Assembly (NCBI GenBank): GCA_034331105.1
Contig: JAXQGB010000011.1
Coordinates: 124,001 to 188,000 of the forward strand
Reading direction: 5' to 3'
From: Caenicola sp034331105
GTDB lineage: Bacteria > Synergistota > Synergistia > Synergistales > Synergistaceae
DNA length: 64,000 nt
Below are positions 8,082-16,196 of this stretch, piece by piece; position 1 is the first letter of the stretch; the number at the start of each line of letters is the position of its first letter. The translations under genes were made by a program, and so were the position numbers. The notes under the pieces were generated by a model. That model searched no databases. It was not told the DNA's origin and was given only the letters and a program-made list of their open reading frames with translations.

Positions 8082-9927
8082 CGCCCGTGGCGTAGTCAAG
8101 CCTGAGATTTCCAAGCGGGGTGTTTATTCTGACTCCGACCCCGGGTGATGAACCCATGTCACTTCCGAAACTTGCAGTATCTCCTTCTTTTCTCCATGCG
8201 CGCCCAATATCGTAAAAACCTACGATCGAGAAATTTTTATCTAAAGGAACTCTTAGTTCGAAGTTTCCCAGCAGCATTTCTTCTCCGTGATAGCGGTCAT
8301 CATCATAGCCGCGCAGAGTCGTGTCTCCGCCGACCGTGTACATTTCTTCGTAAGGCACGTCACCTGAAGATGAGCCTGCGATTATCCTCGCTGCGAAAAT
8401 GACCGGCCTGCCAGAGTCTCCTCCGAAAGAAGTCTCAAAGAAATCCTTGAAAAGCTTTTCTACAGGGAAGTAAAATTTAGCTTCAAGCCAGTATTTGAAG
8501 AAGTTGTAATCAACACCTTCAACATCTGCCTGTCCGTATTGAACATTAAGAGCCTGTACATCCCCTTTTGAATAAGGCAGGTATTCGTCGATATTGAGTC
8601 GGCGGACCGATGCTGTCACAGAGTAGTACGTTCCATCTCCCAGATCGTCCAGAACAGTTGTCGGCGGAACTTTATCATCTATAGGAATATTGCCCCAGTT
8701 GCTTTTTACATAAGCAGCGGACGGATTATCCGGGTCATTTTGGACTTTGTGCCAGTCAAACAAAAGATACCAGTTAAAGATAGAATCATCTTTGAATTTG
8801 CGTCCGAAACCAACAAAGGCACCTATCTTGTCCCTGTCATACCTGAACCTCTCCTGGTCATCAATATAGTATCTGAGATCCTCCCAGGCTCTTTTGTATG
8901 CGCCTATCTTCCATGCAGTCACTTTTCCGCTCATATATGGCTGCTCGTAGCTCGCCCAGTATTCTTCCCTGTTGCCGATGTCAAAACCAACGCTTAGCTT
9001 CATGCCTCGTCCGCCCATGTTGGAATTTTCATAGCTGAGCCCTCCGCCAAAACCGCTCTGAGTACCGTAGGCAATGTTAAAGCCGAGCTTTCCTGTGCGT
9101 CCTTCTTCAACAGTCAGGACCACTATGACATCGTTGGGGTCTTCATCCGGTTCAAAGTTTACGTTAACGTCGCTGAAAAAGCCTACTCCCTGGAGTCTGC
9201 TGAGGGATAAACGGAGTTTATTGGAATTAAAAAGCTCGCCCTCTTTTATCTTGAGGTAACGGCGAACTACATGCGTTTTTGTTATCTTGTTGCCCTGTAT
9301 GATTATCTGGCTTATCTTTGGTTCCACGATCACTACAGTTATCTCCGAGCCTTCTACCCTCACGTCGGCAACGTTTGCCATCACATATCCGTCTGACTGG
9401 TATTTCTCCTTTATCCTCTGAAGGTCGTTCCTGAAGAACGTCCTGTTGAATATCATGCCGGGTTTTGTGAATATCATTTCTTCAAGTTTCTCGTCTGTGT
9501 ATATTGTGTTTCCTTCGAAATTTATTTTGCTGACTACCGGGTTTTCCTGCACAGTGAAGAGCACGTCCACCCCGTCTGCTTTGTCTGTTACCTTGTAATC
9601 TGTAGCGACAAAGAAGCCCAGCTCAAAGATGGCCTCTGCATCCTTTCGCAGTTTTTCCTCGTCGACTGGTTCTCCGACTTTTGAGGTTATTATGCTCAAC
9701 ATATGCTCGGTTACGACTTCGACATTCCCTTGAACCTTTATATCAAGAATAACAGGTCCTGTAAGGGCCAGTATCTTTTGTTCCTCCACCAGCTTTTCCG
9801 TTGCGTTATCTGCTGTTGTTTCCTGAATATCAGGGGAGGTCAGGCTTTCTTCTGCTGCATATGCAGGTGTGAGTATCAAAAGGAAAACAAAGAACATAAC
9901 TGAAAAAAACCTGGCACGAAAAGACAC
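8041..9927 (-). CDS. bamA: Outer membrane protein assembly factor BamA
   Basis: Central component of the BAM complex that inserts beta-barrels into the outer membrane. The 628-residue protein has a signal peptide (FFSVMFFVFLLILTPAYAA). A periplasmic region of about 250 residues follows, room for roughly three POTRA domains rather than the five of E. coli. The C-terminal barrel has the GGDTTLRGYDDDR segment, a form of the conserved (V/I)RG(F/Y) motif of loop 6, and ends in GFGELF with the terminal Phe of a beta-signal. The start is GTG at 9927 with AAAGGAG nine bases upstream; no better start is seen. It leads the lipid A genes, as in Proteobacteria. Confidence 0.94.
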   Translation of the reverse strand: MSFRARFFSVMFFVFLLILTPAYAAEESLTSPDIQETTADNATEKLVEEQKILALTGPVILDIKVQGNVEVVTEHMLSIITSKVGEPVDEEKLRKDAEAIFELGFFVATDYKVTDKADGVDVLFTVQENPVVSKINFEGNTIYTDEKLEEMIFTKPGMIFNRTFFRNDLQRIKEKYQSDGYVMANVADVRVEGSEITVVIVEPKISQIIIQGNKITKTHVVRRYLKIKEGELFNSNKLRLSLSRLQGVGFFSDVNVNFEPDEDPNDVIVVLTVEEGRTGKLGFNIAYGTQSGFGGGLSYENSNMGGRGMKLSVGFDIGNREEYWASYEQPYMSGKVTAWKIGAYKRAWEDLRYYIDDQERFRYDRDKIGAFVGFGRKFKDDSIFNWYLLFDWHKVQNDPDNPSAAYVKSNWGNIPIDDKVPPTTVLDDLGDGTYYSVTASVRRLNIDEYLPYSKGDVQALNVQYGQADVEGVDYNFFKYWLEAKFYFPVEKLFKDFFETSFGGDSGRPVIFAARIIAGSSSGDVPYEEMYTVGGDTTLRGYDDDRYHGEEMLLGNFELRVPLDKNFSIVGFYDIGRAWRKEGDTASFGSDMGSSPGVGVRINTPLGNLRLDYATGDEGRFHFGFGELF

Positions 9928-9984
9928 AAAAAACCACTCCTTTGAAATGGATAAAGATTCAGCGCCTGTATCAGCGCGATGTTG

Positions 9985-10605
9985 CTATTTTATTACTTTG
10001 ATCGCAGGAGTATCTCCTCTCAGAGCTTTTTCCCCTATCTGCAGGAGAGCCATGAGATCTTCTGCGCTTATTTCGGCTTCAGATCTTACCGGTGTATTCC
10101 GGACAGCAGGTATTTCGGAAACCACAACATTTTCCCTTTTGACCTGTGCAGAAGCTCTCTTTTTTACAGGTGCGGAGAAAACGTTCTCTGTCTGAGTTAC
10201 TCCTGCATTTTGGCCGCTGAGGTCTGACCTCAGGGTCCTGAGAAGTTCATCCTCCTCACGGGTCACCCACGCAAGGATCTCATCTCCGTTTTTTTGTGCC
10301 GGTTTCGTCTCAGTCTGAGCTGTCCATGGCCTTTCAGATTCAACAGCAAGAGGGATAGTCGAAACCAGGACAATAAAAAGTGCTATCCCGACGCTTTTGA
10401 TACTCATGGTTACTGCGGATCTGCTAAATATGCTTGCTGCAGCAACATGATCGTTTTCAAGCTTCTGAGTAAGGTCTTCTCTTATCTGACGTACCTCTGC
10501 TGAAAGGCAGTCTGCTTCCACAAGAGCAGAATCCCACCTTCCGGTCTCACAGGCGGTGGAGAGTCTGTCCAGCCATCTTTGTATCCTTGAGATCTTCTTT
10601 TTCAT
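9985..10605 (-). CDS. Uncharacterised single-pass membrane protein downstream of a sigma factor
   Basis: A 206-residue protein with no recognised domain. Residues 1-65 are charged and probably helical (MKKKISRIQRWLDRL and onward). One membrane segment follows near 70-88 (GIALFIVLVSTIPLAV), then a polar tail with Thr, Lys and Ala. The N-terminus is predicted cytoplasmic. A strong GGAGG lies seven bases before the ATG. It follows the sigma-factor gene by 47 bases and precedes bamA by 57. A cytoplasmic helical segment plus one membrane helix next to a sigma factor is the layout of membrane anti-sigma factors, but no anti-sigma motif is visible, so that role is only a suggestion. Confidence 0.6.
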   Translation of the reverse strand: MKKKISRIQRWLDRLSTACETGRWDSALVEADCLSAEVRQIREDLTQKLENDHVAAASIFSRSAVTMSIKSVGIALFIVLVSTIPLAVESERPWTAQTETKPAQKNGDEILAWVTREEDELLRTLRSDLSGQNAGVTQTENVFSAPVKKRASAQVKRENVVVSEIPAVRNTPVRSEAEISAEDLMALLQIGEKALRGDTPAIKVIK

Positions 10606-10652
10606 TCGGTGCCTCCTCCATGCCTATAGGGATGTTTTATTATTATCCCGTT

Positions 10653-11306
10653 TTACATGGCGGAAGTGGCTTCATCTGCATTGAGCCACTTACGTAATTT
10701 GGCCATAGCTTTCCTGCGGATCCTGTAAATATGGCTTATGTCAAGATCTGCCTCTTCAGCCACCTCTTTGGCCATCCTGCCTTCAATAACAAGAGCCTTT
10801 ACGATATCTGCCTCTCTCCGGGACAAACTGTTCAGGGCCTGCTCAAGATCAAGGGTCCATTCAGTCTTGTCTGCCTGTTCAGACAGAGATCCGGTAAGCG
10901 GGGCTTCGTGGATAAAAACTGTCTCATCGTCGACCGGGATCGGCGCCTTTGCTTCTACGCGCTGAATGAAATTTATCATCCCGCCCTTTATCTTGTAATA
11001 GGCATATGTAGAAAAACAGTTGTTTCTTTCTACGTCGAAACGGTCTACAGCATTGATAAGGGAGACCATACCCTCCTGGATCAGATCGGGATAGGTCCCG
11101 TAGGGGACTTTAAGTTTTTTTGCGAGCCAGTAGACCATAGGCCTGTATGCTAAGATCAGTTCCTCCCGTGCTTCCTCATCTCCGTTGGAACACCTGAGCC
11201 ACAGTTTATTTTCTGCTTCTGATCTATTCTCGTCTTTACCTGTTATTACATTTTCGGGATCGCTTTTCAAAGGCATATCCTCGTTTCGCATTTTTATGCG
11301 GGTCAT
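10653..11306 (-). CDS. RNA polymerase sigma factor, FliA/WhiG-SigB-like group 3
   Basis: Sigma-70 family factor of about 217 residues without region 1.1. Region 2 is clear: YRPMVYWLAKKLKVPYGTYP, then DLIQEGMVSLINAVDRFD with NNCFSTYAYYKIKGGMINFI, the pattern of FliA/WhiG and the sporulation or stress sigmas. Region 4 is at the C-terminus (SRREADIVKALVIEGRMAKEVAEE, followed by an HTH). The start is uncertain: ATG at 11306, TTG at 11312 or ATG at 11288; none has a strong ribosome site. Its gene sits upstream of the membrane protein and bamA, suggesting it could control envelope genes. The regulon cannot be read from the window. Confidence 0.85.
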   Translation of the reverse strand: MTRIKMRNEDMPLKSDPENVITGKDENRSEAENKLWLRCSNGDEEAREELILAYRPMVYWLAKKLKVPYGTYPDLIQEGMVSLINAVDRFDVERNNCFSTYAYYKIKGGMINFIQRVEAKAPIPVDDETVFIHEAPLTGSLSEQADKTEWTLDLEQALNSLSRREADIVKALVIEGRMAKEVAEEADLDISHIYRIRRKAMAKLRKWLNADEATSAM

Positions 11307-11352
11307 CTGCAACTACACCCACAATGGTGATTTTACCATCAATCTGTAAAAT

Positions 11353-12084
11353 CTACCACGGCAGAGGAATATCTTTGATGCAATCGATCTTTGTCCTCAG
11401 ATGGATAGTGTCGTTGAAAAATACTATGAACGCCCTGTTCTTCCTGTCTACACCGATGCCTGACAAAGAACAGTTGTCCATCTTCATCTTCCAGAATACA
11501 TTTCCTCTGGGTATCTTTATCAAGGGGAGCAGGAGGGCTCTGAAAAGAGCTCCATGTCCAACAACAACCACATGTTCGTCCTTTAATGCCAATATCCTTG
11601 CAGCACAGGCTTCAGCCCTCTTATAGACAAGATCGGAATTTTCTCCGTTCGTTGCAGTAACATCTACCTGTGAGGACTTCCACCTTTCGAAAATATCTTC
11701 CCCGAACTTTTCCTTTATCTGGGGTACCGTGAGTCCCTCCCACGCCCCAAAGTCGACCTCTCTAAGTTCATCCCACGCTTCCACGCTCTTGGTCCCTATC
11801 GTTTCTGCGATTATGGAAGCTGTCTTCATCGAACGTTCGAGCGGGCTTGAAATGACCCTGTCAACAGATTCGCATGAAAGACGCAGAGCGGCTTTTTTTG
11901 CCTGTTCTTCACCCTCAGGTGAAAGAGGGACATCTGTGATGCCCTGATAACGGAACATCTTGTTCCACTCCGTGATGCCATGCCTGACAAGCGTTATTTT
12001 TCTTTTGATGACCAGCGAGAGACCGGGGGTCTCCAGGGGGTCTTTTTTATTCTTTTGGGTAACTGAGTTATCGTTGATCGACAC
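11353..12084 (-). CDS. Histidine phosphatase family protein (phosphoglycerate mutase/CobC-like)
   Basis: The core shows the phosphohistidine motif LVRHGITEWN, the RYQGITDVPLSPEG segment, SPLERSMKTA, and VVVGHGALFRALL with the second catalytic His. This is the layout of the GpmB/CobC branch of the histidine phosphatase superfamily. Substrate is unknown: candidates are alpha-ribazole phosphate or a phosphosugar, and no cobalamin genes are near. The start chosen is GTG at 12084 because AAGGAG lies nine bases upstream. The ATG at 12102 has no ribosome site, and more distal starts fall inside the repeat at 12118. The next gene downstream is the sigma factor. Confidence 0.85.
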   Translation of the reverse strand: MSINDNSVTQKNKKDPLETPGLSLVIKRKITLVRHGITEWNKMFRYQGITDVPLSPEGEEQAKKAALRLSCESVDRVISSPLERSMKTASIIAETIGTKSVEAWDELREVDFGAWEGLTVPQIKEKFGEDIFERWKSSQVDVTATNGENSDLVYKRAEACAARILALKDEHVVVVGHGALFRALLLPLIKIPRGNVFWKMKMDNCSLSGIGVDRKNRAFIVFFNDTIHLRTKIDCIKDIPLPW

Positions 12085-12117
12085 TGTATTTGTCTCCTTC
12101 ATGGTGAATGCGTATTT

Positions 12118-12447
12118 GTGAAACTGCGACAAATATGGTCGCGTGAAGCGATGGTGGAGCAGTTATTAAGACGGGCAAGCGATAGGCAAGCGTTGGCAAG
12201 CAATTGGCAAGCGGTTGTAAGAACCTAAAACCTTAGCCCTTTATCGTCGTCCACGAATGGGTCCATCGGGGATCCAGTGGCTTTTGTTTAAATCTTTAGT
12301 GGCTTGCAATAACTGAAGTTCCAAGCCGCTGGATTCCCGACAGGAACATTCGGGAACGACGGTGCTTTTAGTTCTTAAGTATCAAGTTTTTTACAACCGC
12401 TTGCCTATCGCTTGCCAATTGATTGCCTGCCCCTGCCGCAGTTTCAC
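12118..12447. repeat. Large nested palindromic intergenic repeat, copy A
   Basis: About 330 bases without a gene, made almost wholly of nested inverted repeats. The outer arms are GTGAAACTGCG (12118-12128) and its exact complement (12437-12447). Inside, a run of roughly 11-base units of the type GGCAAGCGATA (about 12175-12220) is mirrored by the complement at 12391-12432. A third layer around 12245-12290 and 12320-12361 contains GGGAATCCAGCGGC-type sequence and its mirror. The left arm up to about 12160 matches copies B (16320) and C (35224). It looks like a non-autonomous palindromic element or REP cluster; no transposase is nearby. Confidence 0.85.
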
Positions 12448-12529
12448 TATCGTTTCCTAACCAGAAATTCTAACAGATAGCGGAGTTGTTGCACAGGAAC
12501 GATGGATCATTTTAAGTGAGCTGACCTAC

Positions 12530-12560
12530 AAAAAAACCCCGGTCACATTGACCGGGGTTT
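12530..12560 (-). terminator. Rho-independent terminator of the tRNA operon
   Basis: On the minus strand a 12-base-pair stem AAACCCCGGTCA/TGACCGGGGTTT with a three-base loop runs into seven T residues, starting 13 bases after the 3' end of tRNA-Thr. This is a textbook intrinsic terminator and fits the end of the three-tRNA transcript. Confidence 0.9.
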
Positions 12561-12573
12561 GTATTTTTTCGAG

Positions 12574-12649
12574 TGGAGCCAGCGTCCGGATTCGGACCGG
12601 AGACCTGCGCATTACGAGTGCGCTGCTCTACCAACTGAGCTACGCTGGC
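12574..12649 (-). tRNA. tRNA-Thr(CGT)
   Basis: A 76-base cloverleaf with acceptor GCCAGCG paired to CGCTGGC, D-arm AGCTCAGTTGGTAGAGC, and anticodon stem GCGCA/TGCGC closing loop CTCGTAA. Anticodon CGT reads ACG (Thr). The T-arm GGTCCGAATCC and an encoded 3' CCA are present. It is the last of three tRNAs in the transcript. Confidence 0.95.
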
Positions 12650-12660
12650 CTCTAAAATAA

Positions 12661-12736
12661 TGGCGGTCCCAACGAGATTCGAACTCGTGTCGCCGCCTTG
12701 AAAGGGCGGTGTCCTAGGCCTCTGGACGATGGGACC
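12661..12736 (-). tRNA. tRNA-Glu(TTC)
   Basis: A 76-base cloverleaf with acceptor GGTCCCA paired to TGGGACC, discriminator G and encoded CCA. Anticodon stem CCGCC/GGCGG closes loop CTTTCAA, anticodon TTC (Glu). The GTCCAGAGGCC D-arm is typical of tRNA-Glu. Because the organism has GatCAB, this tRNA pool may also relate to tRNA-Gln charging, though it is the Glu tRNA itself. Confidence 0.95.
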
Positions 12737-12743
12737 GCAAAAA

Positions 12744-12819
12744 TGGTGAGCCGTCCGGGACTCGGACCCGGGACACCCGGATTAAAAGTCCGGTGCTCTG
12801 CCAGCTGAGCTAACGGCTC
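12744..12819 (-). tRNA. tRNA-Lys(TTT)
   Basis: A 76-base cloverleaf with acceptor GAGCCGT paired to ACGGCTC, D-arm AGCTCAGCTGGCAGAGC, and anticodon stem CCGGA/TCCGG closing loop CTTTTAA. Anticodon TTT reads Lys. The T-arm GGGTCCGAGTCCC and an encoded CCA are present. It is first in the transcript. Confidence 0.95.
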
Positions 12820-12842
12820 AAAAATGTACATCACGATGGGTA

Positions 12843-12870
12843 ATTTTACAGGTTTTTACGAGAAAGTCAA
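12843..12870 (-). promoter_or_regulatory. Sigma-70-type promoter of the tRNA-Lys-Glu-Thr operon
   Basis: On the minus strand, TTGACT (12870-12865), a 16-base spacer and TAAAAT (12848-12843). The predicted start is near 12836, about 17 bases before the mature 5' end of tRNA-Lys. It is close to consensus and in the right place. Confidence 0.75.
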
Positions 12871-12907
12871 TAAGGACTTGCTAAATTATATATTTCTATC
12901 AGGATTT

Positions 12908-13477
12908 TTATTGCTTCTCATCTGTTTTTCCGCAAATCCCGCAGGCGCATTCCGTGACTTCCAGCTGTTCTTTGAGCCAATCCTCTGCAGGATGATATCT
13001 CCAGCCAAGCCACGTGGCAACTTGCAGGTGAAGGCATTTTACTGCATGAGGGACATCGTGCCAGTTTATTCCTCCGACCCCTGTGCGCATATCTGTCCCT
13101 TTTAGAGATAAGCTCTTCCTCAAAAGAGCGTACTTTTCATGCCAGCAGCAAACTTCATTATGCCTGGTCCTGAATAGTTCTTCCAGTTCACCTATCTTCT
13201 GGAGCGATTCCAGTTCACCGCATTTACGGTCTAAGAAAGGACATGTCAGCCAGAACATTGTAGGGAATGGAGTTCCGCCTCTTCTGTGAGGCCGGCAGAC
13301 CAGTACCTGTGGAAATCCATAAGAACATCTTGCGGCCACAGCATAGATAATTGAAAGATCGAAACGCCGGCGGCTGTTCCTTTTCCTTAGAATGGCGATA
13401 TCGCCGTCACTCAAAGGTGTCCAAAAAGCCGGCGGATGATCTGCCGCCGGCTCATTAAAGGAATCTTTCTTTATCAT
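12908..13477 (-). CDS. DUF501 family protein
   Basis: A 189-residue protein of the DUF501 family, whose function is unknown. The family hallmarks are present: GFPQVLVCRPHRRGGTPFPT, then FWLTCPFLDRKCGELES near residues 75-95, and GVGGINWHDVPHAVKCLHLQVA near 135-155. A Cys-rich tail CACGICGKTDEKQ and conserved Cys and His residues suggest metal binding, not proven. It follows the S1-domain gene by ten bases; in other genomes DUF501 often sits near ppx, eno or divIC-type genes. The ATG is taken as start, with GAGGAA very close to it. Confidence 0.85.
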   Translation of the reverse strand: MIKKDSFNEPAADHPPAFWTPLSDGDIAILRKRNSRRRFDLSIIYAVAARCSYGFPQVLVCRPHRRGGTPFPTMFWLTCPFLDRKCGELESLQKIGELEELFRTRHNEVCCWHEKYALLRKSLSLKGTDMRTGVGGINWHDVPHAVKCLHLQVATWLGWRYHPAEDWLKEQLEVTECACGICGKTDEKQ

Positions 13478-13487
13478 TTCCTCAACA

Positions 13488-13913
13488 CTATTTTTTGCCG
13501 GTTTGTCCGGTTCCGGTTCCGGTTTTTCTTTTAGTGCTGCGGACTTCTTTTGATTTACTTAGGTCGGCAATTTTTTCATCGCTGAATTTGAGAAATGTAG
13601 TAAGTTTCTTCTCAAAGTCATCTTCACGGTAGACCGGTCTGGCGGGAGGCTCTTTGACTTGAAGCGCCTTGATAGAAAGGTCTATCCTGCCCTTTTCATC
13701 GATCTTAATAACCTTTGCGGTTATTTTCTGTCCGACTTCCAGAACGTCCTCAACCTTTTTTACATAGTTGTGAGACAATTCTGATATGTGGACCATCGCC
13801 TTCTGTCCGGATTCGAGCCTGATAAACGCGCCGTAGGCGGCAACGTGCTCTACAGTTCCGTTAAGCACATCCCCCACGCTTGCTCCTGATGCTGCGGGTA
13901 CCTTATCTACCAT
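13488..13913 (-). CDS. S1 RNA-binding domain protein (YabR/YugI-like)
   Basis: A small 141-residue protein with one S1 OB-fold, about residues 13-82: GDVLNGTVEHVAAYGAFIRL, MVHISELS, VGQKITAKVIKIDEKGRIDLSIK. A basic Ser, Lys and Thr-rich tail follows (RSTKRKTGTGTGQTGKK). Proteins of this shape in Firmicutes (YabR, YugI/GSP13) associate with ribosomes or polynucleotide phosphorylase-type RNA metabolism. GGAGG lies 12 bases before the ATG. It precedes the DUF501 gene in the same direction. Confidence 0.9.
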   Translation of the reverse strand: MVDKVPAASGASVGDVLNGTVEHVAAYGAFIRLESGQKAMVHISELSHNYVKKVEDVLEVGQKITAKVIKIDEKGRIDLSIKALQVKEPPARPVYREDDFEKKLTTFLKFSDEKIADLSKSKEVRSTKRKTGTGTGQTGKK

Positions 13914-14036
13914 ATGCGGTTCTGACCTCCAAGAAAAATATGTCTCCGTTCTGCGCGGAGTCTTTAAAAAAATATCATGGAGCGCATTTTACCATAATAA
14001 ATAAAAATAGCTACTCCATTTGTTGTATAAAACAGC

Positions 14037-14405
14037 CTACCTGTGCTGAAGCGCTTTGTCTATGGCTTCGACAACTCTCTCAGCCTGAACAGGCTTTATA
14101 AAAAAGTCAGCCGCACCTGCTCTTATGGCTTCAACAACTAAATGCTGCTGACCCATCGCTGCCGACATGACTACCCTGGCCTCCGGATAATTTTCTTTGA
14201 TCTCCTTGAGAGCTTGTATGCCACTCATCTCAGGCATCATTATATCTATAGCGACGACATCAGGCTTGAGCTTTCCGTATAGATCAAGGACCTCTTTGCC
14301 GTTCTGTGCCTCTCCGATAACATCATAACCGTTCCGAAGGAGCAGGTCTTTTAGTATCGAACGCATATAGGCCGAATCATCGGCTATGAGGATTTTTGCC
14401 TTCAA
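14037..14405 (-). CDS. CheY-like single-domain response regulator
   Basis: A 122-residue receiver domain with no output domain. Acidic pocket D9-D10, phospho-acceptor D54 in VVAIDIMMPEMSG, Ser in VVMSAAMG at the Thr/Ser switch position, and the conserved Lys in FIKPVQ are all present. The protein probably signals by protein contact as CheY does. In Firmicutes, codY is followed by the flagellar and chemotaxis operon, so this neighbour may be a remnant or shuffled piece of that order. The start is TTG at 14405, with GGGAGGG eight bases upstream. Confidence 0.9.
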   Translation of the reverse strand: MKAKILIADDSAYMRSILKDLLLRNGYDVIGEAQNGKEVLDLYGKLKPDVVAIDIMMPEMSGIQALKEIKENYPEARVVMSAAMGQQHLVVEAIRAGAADFFIKPVQAERVVEAIDKALQHR

Positions 14406-14426
14406 GATATCACCCTCCCAAAATTT

Positions 14427-15263
14427 TTAACGAGAGACTGCTATACCAAGCTCCTCTAAAAACAACGGACTGAGCACCTTGATGTATGTTCCCTTCATCC
14501 CAAGGCTCCTGCTCTCTATAATACCAGCGCTTCCGAGTTTTCTCAATGCGTTTACTATAACGCTTCTCGTTACACCGACTCTGTCTGCAACTTTGCTTGC
14601 TACTACAACGCCCTCTGAGCCGCCCAGATCTTCGATGATGTGTCTGACTGATTCAACTTCAGAGTAAGAAAGGGCTCTCATGGCCATCTGGACCACAAGG
14701 CGTTCACGCCCGCGTTCTTCGATCGATTTTCCTCTGTCGTTAAGTATTTCCAGTCCTACCACTGTACCAAGGTACTCGGCAAGGACAAGGTCCCTTGTGT
14801 CGAACTGACAGCCAAAACGGGCAAGTATGAGTGTTCCCAGCCTTTCTCCAGAACCATTGATCGGGACAAGAAGCACATGCTTGTTTGAGTATGTGCATGG
14901 CTGGTCTGCATAGGCGCAGAGGCCGTGGTCTGTGTGATTCAGTATTGACTCGTGGAACGAGTTTACCTTTTCAACGTATGCGGCCGGCATTGCACCGTCC
15001 AGAAGCTGGTCTGCCATTATTGGGCAGTCATATTCGCTTATCCAGGCATAGCCCAGTATCTTTCCGTCTTCGTTGATAACGTAAACGTTGGCTGCTGAGA
15101 GGTCTGACATAAGTCTTGCAAGTTTGGGATAGTCAGGAGTTCCTCTATCCTTGCGCGACTGGAGAGCACGGCTTACTATCCGTGTTTTCTCAAGAAGATC
15201 CTGCATTGCGGCAGGATTCATAATTTTGGGTCTTGCTTCGATAAGTTCTTTCGGTGTGTCCAT
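14427..15263 (-). CDS. codY: Global transcriptional regulator CodY
   Basis: CodY represses nutrient-scavenging and amino-acid genes when branched-chain amino acids and GTP are plentiful. The 278-residue protein has an N-terminal GAF domain (about 15-165: LLEKTRIVSRALQ, ERLGTLILAR, LAEYLGTVVGLEIL). The C-terminal winged HTH is nearly identical to the Firmicutes form, including ASKVADRVGVTRSVIVNALRKL and ESRSLGMKGTYIKVL. GGAAGG precedes the ATG. It directly follows xerC, as in Bacillus, but the hslV and hslU genes normally between them are missing. CodY in an LPS-bearing organism fits Synergistota. Confidence 0.95.
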   Translation of the reverse strand: MDTPKELIEARPKIMNPAAMQDLLEKTRIVSRALQSRKDRGTPDYPKLARLMSDLSAANVYVINEDGKILGYAWISEYDCPIMADQLLDGAMPAAYVEKVNSFHESILNHTDHGLCAYADQPCTYSNKHVLLVPINGSGERLGTLILARFGCQFDTRDLVLAEYLGTVVGLEILNDRGKSIEERGRERLVVQMAMRALSYSEVESVRHIIEDLGGSEGVVVASKVADRVGVTRSVIVNALRKLGSAGIIESRSLGMKGTYIKVLSPLFLEELGIAVSR

Positions 15264-15301
15264 TGCAACAACTTCCTTCCCTGTATTTTCAATTTTTAGT
15301 A

Positions 15302-16189
15302 TTACTCGTGTGCTCTCGGGTGGTGTTCCATATAACTTCTCTTCATCTGTTCCGCTGTTATAGAGAGGTATCTTTGGGTCGCGGCTATGCTTTCGTGGCC
15401 AAGGAGTTCCTGAACGACCCTCAGCGGAGCTCCGCGTTCAAGCAGGTGTGTCGCAAAACAATGCCTCAATGTGTGCGGTGATACTCCGTAGATCCCTACC
15501 CGCAAAGCAGCTCTTTGTACAAGTCTGTGCACTGTTCTTACTGTAAGCCTTTCTGCTCCCTTTTCTGATACGAACAGAGGTCCTTTGGTTCCTTCTTTTG
15601 AAAGGAGGCTCCAGTCCTCAAGGAGTTTTTTCACACTCGGGCCAAATGGTACAAGCCTTTCCTTTGAACCTTTACCTAACACTCTGATCATCCTTTGATC
15701 TGTCTCTATGTTTTCCCAATTAAGGTCTATCAATTCAGATACGCGGAGACCTGAACCATAAAGCAGCTCAAGTACCAGCCTGTCCCTCTGATAGTGTTTA
15801 CCATTTTCTGGCCCTTCTACAAGAAGCTTTTCTGTCTCCTCATATGACAGAGCTCTTGGAAGGGACGACGGCAACTTGGGTCCCTTAAGTCCTGCTGCAA
15901 CACCATAATCAAGTATTTCCCTCGAAGAAAGCCAGCTTATGAAGCCTCTTACAGCGGAAAGCTTTCTTGCAGCGGACGATTTTGCTATGCCGAAACCTAT
16001 GATATTTGAGAGGTAGACCCGGACTGACTGAGAATCTATCCCAGAAACATCTGAGATGTTCTGTCTCAGCAAATACTCCCTGAACTGCTCTAAATCGACC
16101 CTGTAGTTAATAACAGTGTTTTTCGAGCGGCCTCTGGATTCCATAAATGCTAAAAACTGATCGACATTTGCTGATATGTTTTCTGCCAT
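15302..16189 (-). CDS. xerC: Tyrosine recombinase XerC/CodV-like
   Basis: Site-specific recombinase that resolves chromosome dimers at dif. The 295-residue protein has the N-terminal SAM-like core-binding domain (about 5-90). The catalytic domain has Arg in GSGLRVSELIDL, Lys in LGKGSKERLVP, HTLRHCFATHLLERG (His and Arg), LLGHESI and the nucleophile Tyr in ATQRYLSI. No ribosome site precedes the ATG; instead a promoter -10 box ends seven bases upstream (see 16197). It lies between trmFO and codY, the codV position in Firmicutes. XerC versus XerD cannot be told from sequence alone; synteny favours XerC. Confidence 0.93.
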   Translation of the reverse strand: MAENISANVDQFLAFMESRGRSKNTVINYRVDLEQFREYLLRQNISDVSGIDSQSVRVYLSNIIGFGIAKSSAARKLSAVRGFISWLSSREILDYGVAAGLKGPKLPSSLPRALSYEETEKLLVEGPENGKHYQRDRLVLELLYGSGLRVSELIDLNWENIETDQRMIRVLGKGSKERLVPFGPSVKKLLEDWSLLSKEGTKGPLFVSEKGAERLTVRTVHRLVQRAALRVGIYGVSPHTLRHCFATHLLERGAPLRVVQELLGHESIAATQRYLSITAEQMKRSYMEHHPRAHE

Positions 16190-16196
16190 GAATGGT

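Noticed and set aside
12652..12834. 60-codon minus-strand frame across the tRNAs
   Set aside because: It reads through tRNA-Glu and tRNA-Lys genes; the bases are explained by cloverleaf structure.
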